Part shown: positions 1 through 5,282 of the stretch, piece after piece
How positions within the stretch are numbered: the stretch's first letter is position 1
How the letters are laid out: every line of letters begins with the position of its first letter
Assembly (NCBI GenBank): GCA_009787745.1
Contig: WQST01000164.1
Span: forward strand, 1 to 5,769
DNA: 5,769 nucleotides
Reading direction: 5' to 3'
Source of the DNA: Lachnospiraceae bacterium
GTDB lineage: Bacteria > Bacillota > Clostridia > Lachnospirales > Lachnospiraceae
Position numbers and translations under genes: made by a program
The notes under the pieces: generated by a model
The model's database searches: none
Told to the model about the DNA's origin: nothing
The model's input: only the letters and a program-made list of their open reading frames with translations

Positions 1-485
1 ATGCCGGTCTTTGCCATAACCCCGGGAACAATACCGCTGACGACATGAATTTCTTCATTGTTAAATGCCGCTCTGCCATATTCTTTGACCATATGTCTGG
101 TAATTATTAAATTATCAACGACATTCGGACCTAAAGCATCGGGCGTAACGTCGCGGTTGCCAAGACCGATTACCAGAATAGATTGCTCCTGGTTAAGGTT
201 AGGGATAATTTCGCGCAGTTGGTCGGCAAGTGCCGACGATATTTCGCGATGATAATTTTCATCAGGCTCAATCATTGCTGGTGCTTCCAAAGTCACATAT
301 GTGCCAATGGGTTTTCCCATGATTTTTGAACCATTTTTTGTATCAATGAGTACTTTCGTGACACGGACTTCTGTTTTTTCGTCGTAAGTCTCAAAAATCT
401 GCACCCCATGCAGACTCTCAGCATCAACATCGATATTCTCTCTGGCTTCCAGCGCCAAATCTGTCCTTACCCTGAAACTATCCAT
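1..485 (-). CDS. gpr: GPR germination protease (spore protease), 3' end outside window
   Basis: GPR degrades the small acid-soluble proteins (SASPs) that coat spore DNA, during germination. The first 161 residues are present; the rest runs off the left edge. The N-terminus contains VRTDLALEA, matching the RTDLAVE self-processing site of Bacillus GPR zymogens. By analogy the cut falls after Asp9, giving an unusually short propeptide. Residues 104-120 carry VIGLGNRDVTPDALGP, the most conserved block of the family; Asp116 lines up with the proposed catalytic Asp127 of the Bacillus megaterium enzyme. ITRH (128-131) and SGIVPGVM (150-157) are also family-like. The start is set by GGGAGG at 490-495, four bases before the ATG at 483-485. 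The gene is divergent from the transporter at 627. It is expected to be made in the forespore under sigma-G, but I see only a poor match to such a promoter upstream. Identification is secure. Confidence 0.95.
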   Translation of the reverse strand, partial: MDSFRVRTDLALEARENIDVDAESLHGVQIFETYDEKTEVRVTKVLIDTKNGSKIMGKPIGTYVTLEAPAMIEPDENYHREISSALADQLREIIPNLNQEQSILVIGLGNRDVTPDALGPNVVDNLIITRHMVKEYGRAAFNNEEIHVVSGIVPGVMAKTG

Positions 486-554
486 GCTACCTCCCAAAAT
501 TTCGATTCTTGTAAACATGATAATATTGCACGCAAATTCAACTCGTCCTACTAG

Positions 555-586
555 TTTTGTACAAAATAAGCAAAAATATACAAAAA
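555..586. promoter_or_regulatory. 12-bp palindrome followed by phased A-tracts upstream of the transporter promoter
   Basis: TTTTGTACAAAA (555-566) is a perfect palindrome. It is followed by A-runs at 563-566, 572-576 and 582-586, spaced about 9-10 bp apart, ending just before the -35 box at 590. Helically phased A-tracts are known to bend DNA, and AT-rich DNA here can act as an UP element for the RNA polymerase alpha subunit. The palindrome could be an operator. Its function is inferred; only the sequence pattern is seen. Confidence 0.45.
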
Positions 587-589
587 TTC

Positions 590-618
590 TTGACATCTGT
601 CTTTCAATACTTTAGAAT
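590..618 (+). promoter_or_regulatory. Sigma-A type promoter of the MFS transporter gene
   Basis: A perfect -35 TTGACA (590-595) and a near-consensus -10 TAGAAT (613-618) are separated by exactly 17 bp. Transcription should start about 6-8 bases after the -10, at roughly 624-626, directly next to the ATG at 627. The predicted mRNA therefore has essentially no 5' leader. Confidence 0.8.
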
Positions 619-626
619 TTGAAATT

Positions 627-1823
627 ATGAAAACTACAAACAGATATTTTATTCTATCCGCAGGAATGGTGATTCAGTTTTGTGCAGGAATTATCTATAT
701 GTGGAGTGTCTTTAGGGGGCCTGTCGCCGCGCATCTTAATTGGGATATGGGGGCGGCTTCGCTGACGTCTTCGGTTATGCTGTTCACCTTCGTCTTCGGA
801 CTGATTCTCGGGGGGTACGCGCAGGACAAGTTGGGCCCGCAAAAAGTGACCCTGACAGGCAGTATCCTCATCGGCGCGGGGATGATCTTAACGGCTTTTG
901 TGACCGAAAGCTTACCTTGGCTGATATACGTTACATATGGCATAATCGCGGGATTTGGTGTCGGTGCGGTTTATATGTGCAGCGTCGCCACCATGCAGAA
1001 ATGGTTTCCCGATAAACGCGGGTTTGCATCAGGGATGATTGTCTGCTCGTTTGGTTTTTCGTTGGTAGTATTTGCACCGCTTGCCAACATTATGCTTTCT
1101 AATTTAGGTGTCTCCGCCACCTTCCTAATTTTCGGCATTAGTTTTTTAATTGTTTGCACAGCCTGTTCCCTTCTTATCAAAAATCCGCCGCCGGGGTATC
1201 TTCCCGCAGGTTTTACACCGATTAAGGCGACTAGCTCAAACCGGCAATTTTCACCGAAAGAAATGATAAAAACCAAGCAATTTTATTTATTGCTGTTCGG
1301 GATTCTTTTTACTCTTCCGTCCTATTTCATATTAAACCCTGTTTTTTTATCATTAGGGACTGTCAGGGGTTTGTCGACGGAGCTTGCTGTCTTCGGGGTT
1401 GTTCTGACAGGAATCAGCAGTGCGGTCGGACGGCTTACGGTCTCTTGGGTCTCGGATAAAATCGGGCGCAAAGCGGCGATGATTTCCATTTCGGTTATTA
1501 TTTTATGCGCAACGCTCTTAATGATCGGAAGCGAATCCATCCTCTTTTTACTTTGTATTATGCTGATTTCCTTTGGCTTTGGCGGTTCCGCCAGTGTTTA
1601 CTCGGCGATGACGGCTGATAGTTTCGGCACTAAGTACGGCGGAACGAATTTCGGGCTTATTATGATCGGATTCGGTGTATCGGCATTGATTTTTCCGATG
1701 ATTTCTAATCGGCTAACCATCGGCGGCAGTTTTACAAGTTCATTTATACTGGCGTCAGCGACTTGTGTCGTTGCGATTATTTTAGTTCTGTTGATGGACG
1801 ACCCGCATAAAAAAAGTAAATAA
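627..1823 (+). CDS. OFA-family MFS transporter (oxalate/formate antiporter-like carboxylate carrier)
   Basis: A 398-residue inner-membrane secondary transporter with about 12 hydrophobic segments: roughly 7-28, 45-64, 74-92, 97-119, 132-154, 163-184, 218-241, 252-272, 282-302, 304-325, 340-361 and 370-390, with a long cytoplasmic loop at 185-217. MFS motif A occurs in both halves (GGYAQDKLGPQK from 62, and VSWVSDKIGRK from 272). WFPDKRGFASGM (126-137) and the IYMWSVF segment (23-29) are typical of the OFA family. Arg269 in segment 8 probably corresponds to OxlT Arg272. No lysine is present in segment 11, where OxlT has the essential Lys355, so oxalate is an unlikely substrate; a monocarboxylate such as lactate or formate is possible but unproven. 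No Shine-Dalgarno precedes the ATG. An internal start at Met14 would delete part of segment 1, so Met1 is preferred. It lies between gpr and rpsT, and no clear terminator follows it. Confidence 0.9.
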   Translation: MKTTNRYFILSAGMVIQFCAGIIYMWSVFRGPVAAHLNWDMGAASLTSSVMLFTFVFGLILGGYAQDKLGPQKVTLTGSILIGAGMILTAFVTESLPWLIYVTYGIIAGFGVGAVYMCSVATMQKWFPDKRGFASGMIVCSFGFSLVVFAPLANIMLSNLGVSATFLIFGISFLIVCTACSLLIKNPPPGYLPAGFTPIKATSSNRQFSPKEMIKTKQFYLLLFGILFTLPSYFILNPVFLSLGTVRGLSTELAVFGVVLTGISSAVGRLTVSWVSDKIGRKAAMISISVIILCATLLMIGSESILFLLCIMLISFGFGGSASVYSAMTADSFGTKYGGTNFGLIMIGFGVSALIFPMISNRLTIGGSFTSSFILASATCVVAIILVLLMDDPHKKSK

Positions 1824-1882
1824 TTCTTTCGGCATTTTTTGCTCATAGCCTTGACCGAAAAATAGAATTTTTTGAAAACCTA

Positions 1883-1911
1883 TTGACATATGGATTAAAA
1901 TCAACTAAAAT
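1883..1911 (+). promoter_or_regulatory. Strong sigma-A type promoter of rpsT
   Basis: TTGACA (1883-1888) and TAAAAT (1906-1911) are separated by 17 bp, a near-perfect vegetative promoter. The AT-rich stretch just upstream (about 1857-1880, with T- and A-runs) could serve as an UP element. The predicted start of transcription is about 1917-1919. This fits a highly expressed ribosomal protein gene with its own transcript, independent of the transporter upstream. Confidence 0.85.
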
Positions 1912-1917
1912 GTAAGA

Positions 1918-2005
1918 CGTGCGTTTATGAAATATGCTCCTGCGTAGACCAGTTAAAGTGTCGCCGCCGGGCGAAACTTTAAGATTACTTAGGAGGTAAG
2001 AAAAC
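1918..2005 (+). promoter_or_regulatory. rpsT 5' leader with stable hairpin, possible S20 autoregulatory element
   Basis: The 88-nt leader contains a hairpin at 1953-1982: TTAAAGT (1953-1959) pairs with ACTTTAA (1976-1982), then one G/A mismatch, then TCGCC (1961-1965) pairs with GGCGA (1970-1974), closing a GCCG loop. The Shine-Dalgarno AGGAGG (1991-1996) follows 8 nt later, 9 nt before the TTG start. A CTCCT at 1937-1941 could pair with AGGAG as an alternative fold that hides the ribosome binding site. Many ribosomal protein leaders are bound by their own product; E. coli S20 is autoregulated at translation. That this leader does so is inference, and I do not recognise it as a named RNA family. 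Confidence 0.5.
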
Positions 2006-2272
2006 TTGGCTAATATCAAATCTGCGAAAAAAAGGATTTTAGTGAATCAAACTAAAGCCGCACGTAATAAATCGGTCAGATCGGAAGTTAAAACGGCGAT
2101 TAAGAAGGTTTATGCGGCGATTGATGCAAATGATAAAGATGCCGCCGGAAAAGCTTTGGTGTTTGCAACGAAGAGACTTTGCAAAGCAACGAGCAAGGGT
2201 GTTTATCACAAGAACACTACGGCACGTAAGATTTCGCGTCTGGCTAATGCCGTTAACAAGATGTCGGCTTAG
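2006..2272 (+). CDS. rpsT: 30S ribosomal protein S20, TTG start
   Basis: S20 binds 16S rRNA early in assembly of the small ribosomal subunit. The 88-residue product begins MANIKSAKKRI and is rich in Lys, Arg and Ala, the all-helical composition and normal length of bacterial S20. The start codon is TTG, placed 9 nt after a perfect AGGAGG, and translation from it gives the conserved ANIKSA N-terminus, so no other start is plausible. It is a single-gene transcription unit with its own promoter (1883-1911) and terminator (2329-2357). It converges on rnpB. The stop codon lies inside a small AU-rich inverted repeat (2268-2283, CTTAGT/ACTAAG), which may be chance. Confidence 0.98.
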   Translation: MANIKSAKKRILVNQTKAARNKSVRSEVKTAIKKVYAAIDANDKDAAGKALVFATKRLCKATSKGVYHKNTTARKISRLANAVNKMSA

Positions 2273-2328
2273 TTTTAACTAAGTATCTTCATATCGTTAA
2301 TAATCCCTTTAGGGAATCGTGCATAGTT

Positions 2329-2357
2329 ACCGCCCTGTATGAATACAGGGCGGTTTT
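2329..2357 (+). terminator. Intrinsic terminator of rpsT
   Basis: An 11-bp perfect stem (ACCGCCCTGTA, 2329-2339, with TACAGGGCGGT, 2344-2354) closes a TGAA tetraloop and runs into a short T-tract (2354-2357). It lies 57 nt after the rpsT stop. The T-tract is only on the + strand, so on the - strand this stem is at most a backstop for rnpB transcripts. Confidence 0.85.
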
Positions 2358-2373
2358 GTATGCAAATAAAAAA

Positions 2374-2713
2374 ATCATGAGTAGAACGATAAGCCGGGTT
2401 CTGTCGTGAATGATCATCTATCTGGGACCTTCGTCGCCGAAGGCCTCCTGCGACCTACCTGAAAGCAGACCGGGCAAGTCTATCGCTTTCTGTTTGGTCT
2501 TGCTTCGGATGGGGTTTACATATGCCCCGAACGTTACCGCCCGGGCGGTAGTCTCTTACACTACCCTTCCACCCTTACCGTTTCCGGCGGTATATTTCTG
2601 TTGCACTATCCTTAGAGTCGCCTCTACCGGACGTTATCCGGCATCCTGCCCTGTGAAGCCCGGACTTTCCTCACTTAAATTGATTAAGCGCGATCATTTG
2701 TTCTACTCATGAT
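2374..2713 (-). ncRNA. rnpB: RNase P RNA (type A), catalytic subunit of ribonuclease P
   Basis: This RNA cleaves the 5' leader from precursor tRNAs. In the - strand the conserved blocks appear in order: GAGGAAAGTCCGGGC (complement of 2658-2672), AGTGCAACAGA, GGTAAGGGTGGAAGGGT, AAGCAAGACCAAACAG, and ACGACAGAACCCGGCTTA near the 3' end. Helices that can be drawn: P1, 14 bp (2700-2713 with 2374-2387); P2, 7 bp (2692-2698 with 2409-2415); a small simple P3; P16 (2485-2490 with 2461-2466); P17 (2478-2481 with 2467-2470). The L17 loop UGCCC pairs with GGGCA in the 5' domain (P6), which marks type A rather than the Bacillus type B. The GGU that pairs with tRNA 3' CCA is present (complement of 2457-2459). 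T7 follows P1 (2368-2374). The exact ends are estimated. It starts about 14 nt after the kinase stop. Confidence 0.96.
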
Positions 2714-2726
2714 GATTTTGCCGTTA

Positions 2727-4382
2727 TTAGGCATGGAAGATACTGCCGCCGATAAATTCCCGGCAGATGGAGTTGTTGGGAACCCCTTCACTGCTGACGC
2801 CGATGAAGTATTCAAGGAATTTTAGGAGCCGTTTCGCCTCGTAATATTCGGGTTGATCCTCCGTTATTTGGAACAGCAGTGGTTCGGCGTATTGTTTCAG
2901 GACTGCGAGTTCGTATATGAGGGCTGAATTAAACATTGCGTCGGCATCCTCTTGGTAAGGGAAGATATAGGCTTCCTCACCACGGCGAACGCTCTCCCAC
3001 ATCCCGATGGTACGGGCGGCATCCGAACCGCGGGTGCGCATGTCGCGGACTAAACGGCGTAACAGGCGGCTATCGGTGGTGGGGATGCGGTTATGTGAAT
3101 CGACATTAAGTCCTGTTAAGCAACTGATATAGACTTTGAATTTGCTTTCATCCGGCAGGGAGAAGGACGTTTTGGGGTTTAAACCGTGGATGCCTTCAAT
3201 GACCAGGATGTCGTCGGAGCCAAGTTTAAGGCTGTGTCCTTTGTATTCGCGTTTTCCGGTAATGAAGTTATAGGTCGGAAGTTCAACGCGGTGACCTGCC
3301 AGAAGGTCTTGCATATCTTGGTTAAATTGCGCTACATCAATCGCTTCAAGGCATTCGAAGTTTAGGTTCCCCTTTTCGTCACGAGGGGTTTTGTCGCGGT
3401 CAAGGTAGTAATCGTCGAGCGGGATGGGGTGGGGTGTTAAGCCATAGGTTCTAAGTTGAATCGATAGGCGATGGGAAAAAGTAGTTTTTCCTGACGACGA
3501 CGGACCGGCAATCATGACGAATTTGACATCTTGGCGGTCAATAATGCTTTGGGCGATATCACCGATGCAGTGTTCCTGTAGGGCTTCCTGAACTAAGATC
3601 ATGTCATTTATTTTTCCCTCGCAGGCAATGTTATTAAGGTCGCCGACGGTGCTGACACCCATTTTTTCGCCCCATTTCTCGCTTGTATAGAGGGTGTCAA
3701 AGAGCTTCTGGCGCAAGGTGAAGGGCGCGACGACTTCGGGGTTTTGGCGAATAGGGAGGATCAGCATGAGCCCTTTTTCGTGACGGATAAGGTCAAAGTG
3801 CCTGATATGTCCTGTCATCGGGAGCATATAACCGTAGTAGTAATCGAAGTAGCCGTCGAGGCAATATATGTTTACGCTGGCGGAACGGCGGAATTTGAAG
3901 AGTTTTTCTTTTTCGGTCATGTTGCGGCTTTTGAATAATGCCATCGCTTCGCTGATCGGGAAAGCGGTTTTTTCGATGGGAATATTGCGGGCGACAAGTT
4001 CCTGCATGACCGTGAGGATTTCTTGGCATTCCTGATCGGTAATACTAAAATCTTCCCGGATATGGCAATAATAGCCGGGACCGATAGTAAAGGCGATGCG
4101 GAATTTTTCGGCGGCCTCATTGCCTAAGACATGGTCTATGGCGGTGAAGAGGAGCATGGTCGCGGAACGGACATATGTTTTATGTCCGATTGGTTCCTTT
4201 ATGGTGATGAATTTAAGGCTACAGTCTTTGTTAAGGAGCCTGTTTAGTTCGCGGATTTTTCCGTCCTCGATAGCGAGAGCTATGGGGGAGTCGTAACGGT
4301 GCTGATGGATAGAGGCAATTTCAGCAAATGTGGTATTGGGAGCGTAGGTTTCCTTTTTTTCGTTTATTGTAATTGTGGGCAT
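2727..4382 (-). CDS. Nucleoside (uridine) kinase-like protein with N-terminal TGS and ThrRS-type SAD domains
   Basis: A 551-residue fusion protein. Residues about 1-60 form a TGS domain (begins MPTITINEK). About 65-190 resemble the second additional (editing) domain of threonyl-tRNA synthetase. About 285-480 form a P-loop kinase of the phosphoribulokinase/uridine kinase family: Walker A GPSSSGKTT (293-301), DDYY (323-326), LPTYNFITGKREY (368-380), IEGIHGLN (395-402) and RRLVRDMRTRG (442-452). The family is usually annotated as uridine or nucleoside kinase, phosphorylating nucleosides in pyrimidine salvage; the real substrate is unproven. In the SAD part, the HxxxH metal motif of ThrRS is replaced by RSATM (72-76), and CxxxH by CLDGY (174-178), so editing activity is unlikely. 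The start at 4382 is chosen because AGGAG (4390-4394) precedes it by 7 nt; a start at 4421 would add 13 residues inside the Nif3 gene and lacks this site. Confidence 0.88.
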   Translation of the reverse strand: MPTITINEKKETYAPNTTFAEIASIHQHRYDSPIALAIEDGKIRELNRLLNKDCSLKFITIKEPIGHKTYVRSATMLLFTAIDHVLGNEAAEKFRIAFTIGPGYYCHIREDFSITDQECQEILTVMQELVARNIPIEKTAFPISEAMALFKSRNMTEKEKLFKFRRSASVNIYCLDGYFDYYYGYMLPMTGHIRHFDLIRHEKGLMLILPIRQNPEVVAPFTLRQKLFDTLYTSEKWGEKMGVSTVGDLNNIACEGKINDMILVQEALQEHCIGDIAQSIIDRQDVKFVMIAGPSSSGKTTFSHRLSIQLRTYGLTPHPIPLDDYYLDRDKTPRDEKGNLNFECLEAIDVAQFNQDMQDLLAGHRVELPTYNFITGKREYKGHSLKLGSDDILVIEGIHGLNPKTSFSLPDESKFKVYISCLTGLNVDSHNRIPTTDSRLLRRLVRDMRTRGSDAARTIGMWESVRRGEEAYIFPYQEDADAMFNSALIYELAVLKQYAEPLLFQITEDQPEYYEAKRLLKFLEYFIGVSSEGVPNNSICREFIGGSIFHA

Positions 4383-4389
4383 TTGATTA

Positions 4390-4394
4390 CTCCT
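4390..4394 (-). promoter_or_regulatory. Ribosome binding site of the kinase gene overlapping the Nif3 stop codon
   Basis: AGGAG on the - strand shares two bases with the TAG stop (4393-4395) of the upstream Nif3-like gene and lies 7 nt before the ATG at 4380-4382. A ribosome ending on Nif3 sits on this site, so translational coupling is likely. It also fixes the kinase start. Confidence 0.8.
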
Positions 4395-5175
4395 ATATGG
4401 TGTAGAACGGATTAGGTTCATTGGCGGCGAAAACCTCTATTTCAGGGGTTTCGCGGGTAAAATAATGGTTCATGAAGGGGACGAAAATTTTTTCTAAAGC
4501 GTGATGCCCTGCGTCAATCAGGGCAATTCCGTGGGCGTTTGCTTCGACCGCCATGCTGTGTTTTATGTCCCCTGTTATTAAAAGGTCGGCTTTGGCTTTC
4601 AGGGCGTGGGGGAGGACGCCTCCGCTCGAACCCGGGGAAATCGCGACGGTGCGGATAATTTTGGTGCTGTCGCCGTATACCCTAACGGTGTCTAAGTTAA
4701 AGAGCTGTTTTAGGTTTTGGGCGCATTCTTTTAGGATGACAGGGGTTTCCAATCCGCCATAGCGGCCGATACCTTCATCTTTTTCCGCATTCCGGCAGGT
4801 GACATAGAGGACTTGCGGGTCGGTTAGGTTCATAATTTCAGCGGCGTAGTCAGCCATTCCGATAACATCGAAATTGGTGTGCATAGCTAAATAGTTTATG
4901 TCGCTGCGGATAAGCTTAATAATTCGGCGCCCGATGATATCTTCACTGGTTATTTGTTTAAGAGGTTCGAAAATCAAGGGATGATGGGTCAAAAGCAAAT
5001 CAGCTTCACCTGTAATTGCCTGTTCGACGACATTTAAGGTCGCGTCAGTCGCTAAACATATTTTTTTAATTTCCTTATCATTATACCCAATTTGAAAGCC
5101 CGTATTATCATATTCAAGAGCATATTCTAATGGTGATAAGTTATGCAGCTTCTTTAGTAAATCAAAAAAAATCAT
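4393..5175 (-). CDS. Nif3-like dinuclear metal centre protein (DUF34/YqfO family)
   Basis: A 260-residue protein of the NIF3/DUF34 family, often annotated as GTP cyclohydrolase 1 type 2-like; the true reaction is not established. Numbering from the ATG at 5175, the family motifs are LLLTHHPLIF (61-70, His64 and His65), AMHTNFD (97-103, His99 and Asp103), GDIKH (202-206) and DAGHHALE (221-228, with His224 and Glu228). These match the residues that hold two metal ions in solved family members. The length of 260 is that of the short form (E. coli YbgI type), without the inserted domain of the longer Bacillus YqfO. The start at 5175 is preferred over the ATG at 5187 because GGGAGGG lies between them, just upstream of 5175, and because MIFFDLLKKL aligns with the usual N-terminus. 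It follows trmK, as in Bacillus, and is followed 10 nt later by the kinase. Confidence 0.92.
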   Translation of the reverse strand: MIFFDLLKKLHNLSPLEYALEYDNTGFQIGYNDKEIKKICLATDATLNVVEQAITGEADLLLTHHPLIFEPLKQITSEDIIGRRIIKLIRSDINYLAMHTNFDVIGMADYAAEIMNLTDPQVLYVTCRNAEKDEGIGRYGGLETPVILKECAQNLKQLFNLDTVRVYGDSTKIIRTVAISPGSSGGVLPHALKAKADLLITGDIKHSMAVEANAHGIALIDAGHHALEKIFVPFMNHYFTRETPEIEVFAANEPNPFYTI

Positions 5176-5211
5176 AAACCCTCCCATATTCAGCTAGCCA
5201 ATACCCGCGAA

Positions 5212-5229
5212 TTTGTGCGTACGCACAAA
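5212..5229. promoter_or_regulatory. 18-bp perfect palindrome upstream of the Nif3-like gene
   Basis: TTTGTGCGTACGCACAAA is a perfect palindrome centred at 5220/5221, 37 bases upstream of the Nif3 ATG. As DNA it could be an operator for a dimeric regulator; as RNA it forms a 7-bp stem with a GUAC loop. I do not recognise it as a known operator, and there is no clear promoter beside it. Confidence 0.4.
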
Positions 5230-5260
5230 ATTGCAACCTGAATCTTTGATTCAGGTACTG

Positions 5261-5282
5261 AAAAGTCGCGCTCTGCGCGACT
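5261..5282 (-). terminator. Likely intrinsic terminator downstream of trmK
   Basis: On the - strand, the GC-rich stem AGTCGCGC/GCGCGACT (hairpin C, loop AGA) is followed by TTTT (5261-5264). The stem is strong but the T-tract is short, so termination may be partial, letting some transcription reach nif3. It lies about 50 nt after the trmK stop. Confidence 0.6.

Noticed and set aside
58..252. 64-residue open frame on the + strand
   Set aside because: It is antisense to the conserved core of gpr and shows no recognisable protein features.
512..540. Sigma-G promoter for gpr: TGAATT and CATGTTTA on the - strand
   Set aside because: The -35 resembles the sigma-G consensus, but the -10 is a poor match and the spacing (15 bp) is short. 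A forespore promoter is expected somewhere here, but this one is not convincing.
1827..1860. Terminator after the transporter gene (TTTCGG and CCGAAA)
   Set aside because: The stem has only 6 bp with a 22-nt loop and no T-tract directly after it; too weak to call.
2268..2283. AU-rich inverted repeat covering the rpsT stop codon
   Set aside because: Six pairs with a 4-nt loop of A and T; weak, and the real terminator is the GC-rich stem at 2329-2354.
2410..2712. 100-residue open frame on the + strand
   Set aside because: It lies entirely antisense to the RNase P RNA, whose conserved blocks and helices explain the sequence; it has no supporting ribosome binding site or recognisable protein.
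2724..2752. rnpB promoter using TAATAA as the -10 box
   Set aside because: The hexamer is plausible, but no -35-like sequence lies 16-18 bp upstream, so it is left as a question in the findings rather than annotated.
4383..4421. Longer kinase start adding 13 residues
   Set aside because: It would begin inside the Nif3-like gene, while the AGGAG at 4390-4394 fits the start at 4382 and the TGS domain begins there.
5176..5187. Nif3 start at the ATG four codons upstream
   Set aside because: That ATG directly precedes the GGGAGGG, which is better read as the ribosome binding site for the ATG at 5175; the extra residues MGGF are not family-like.
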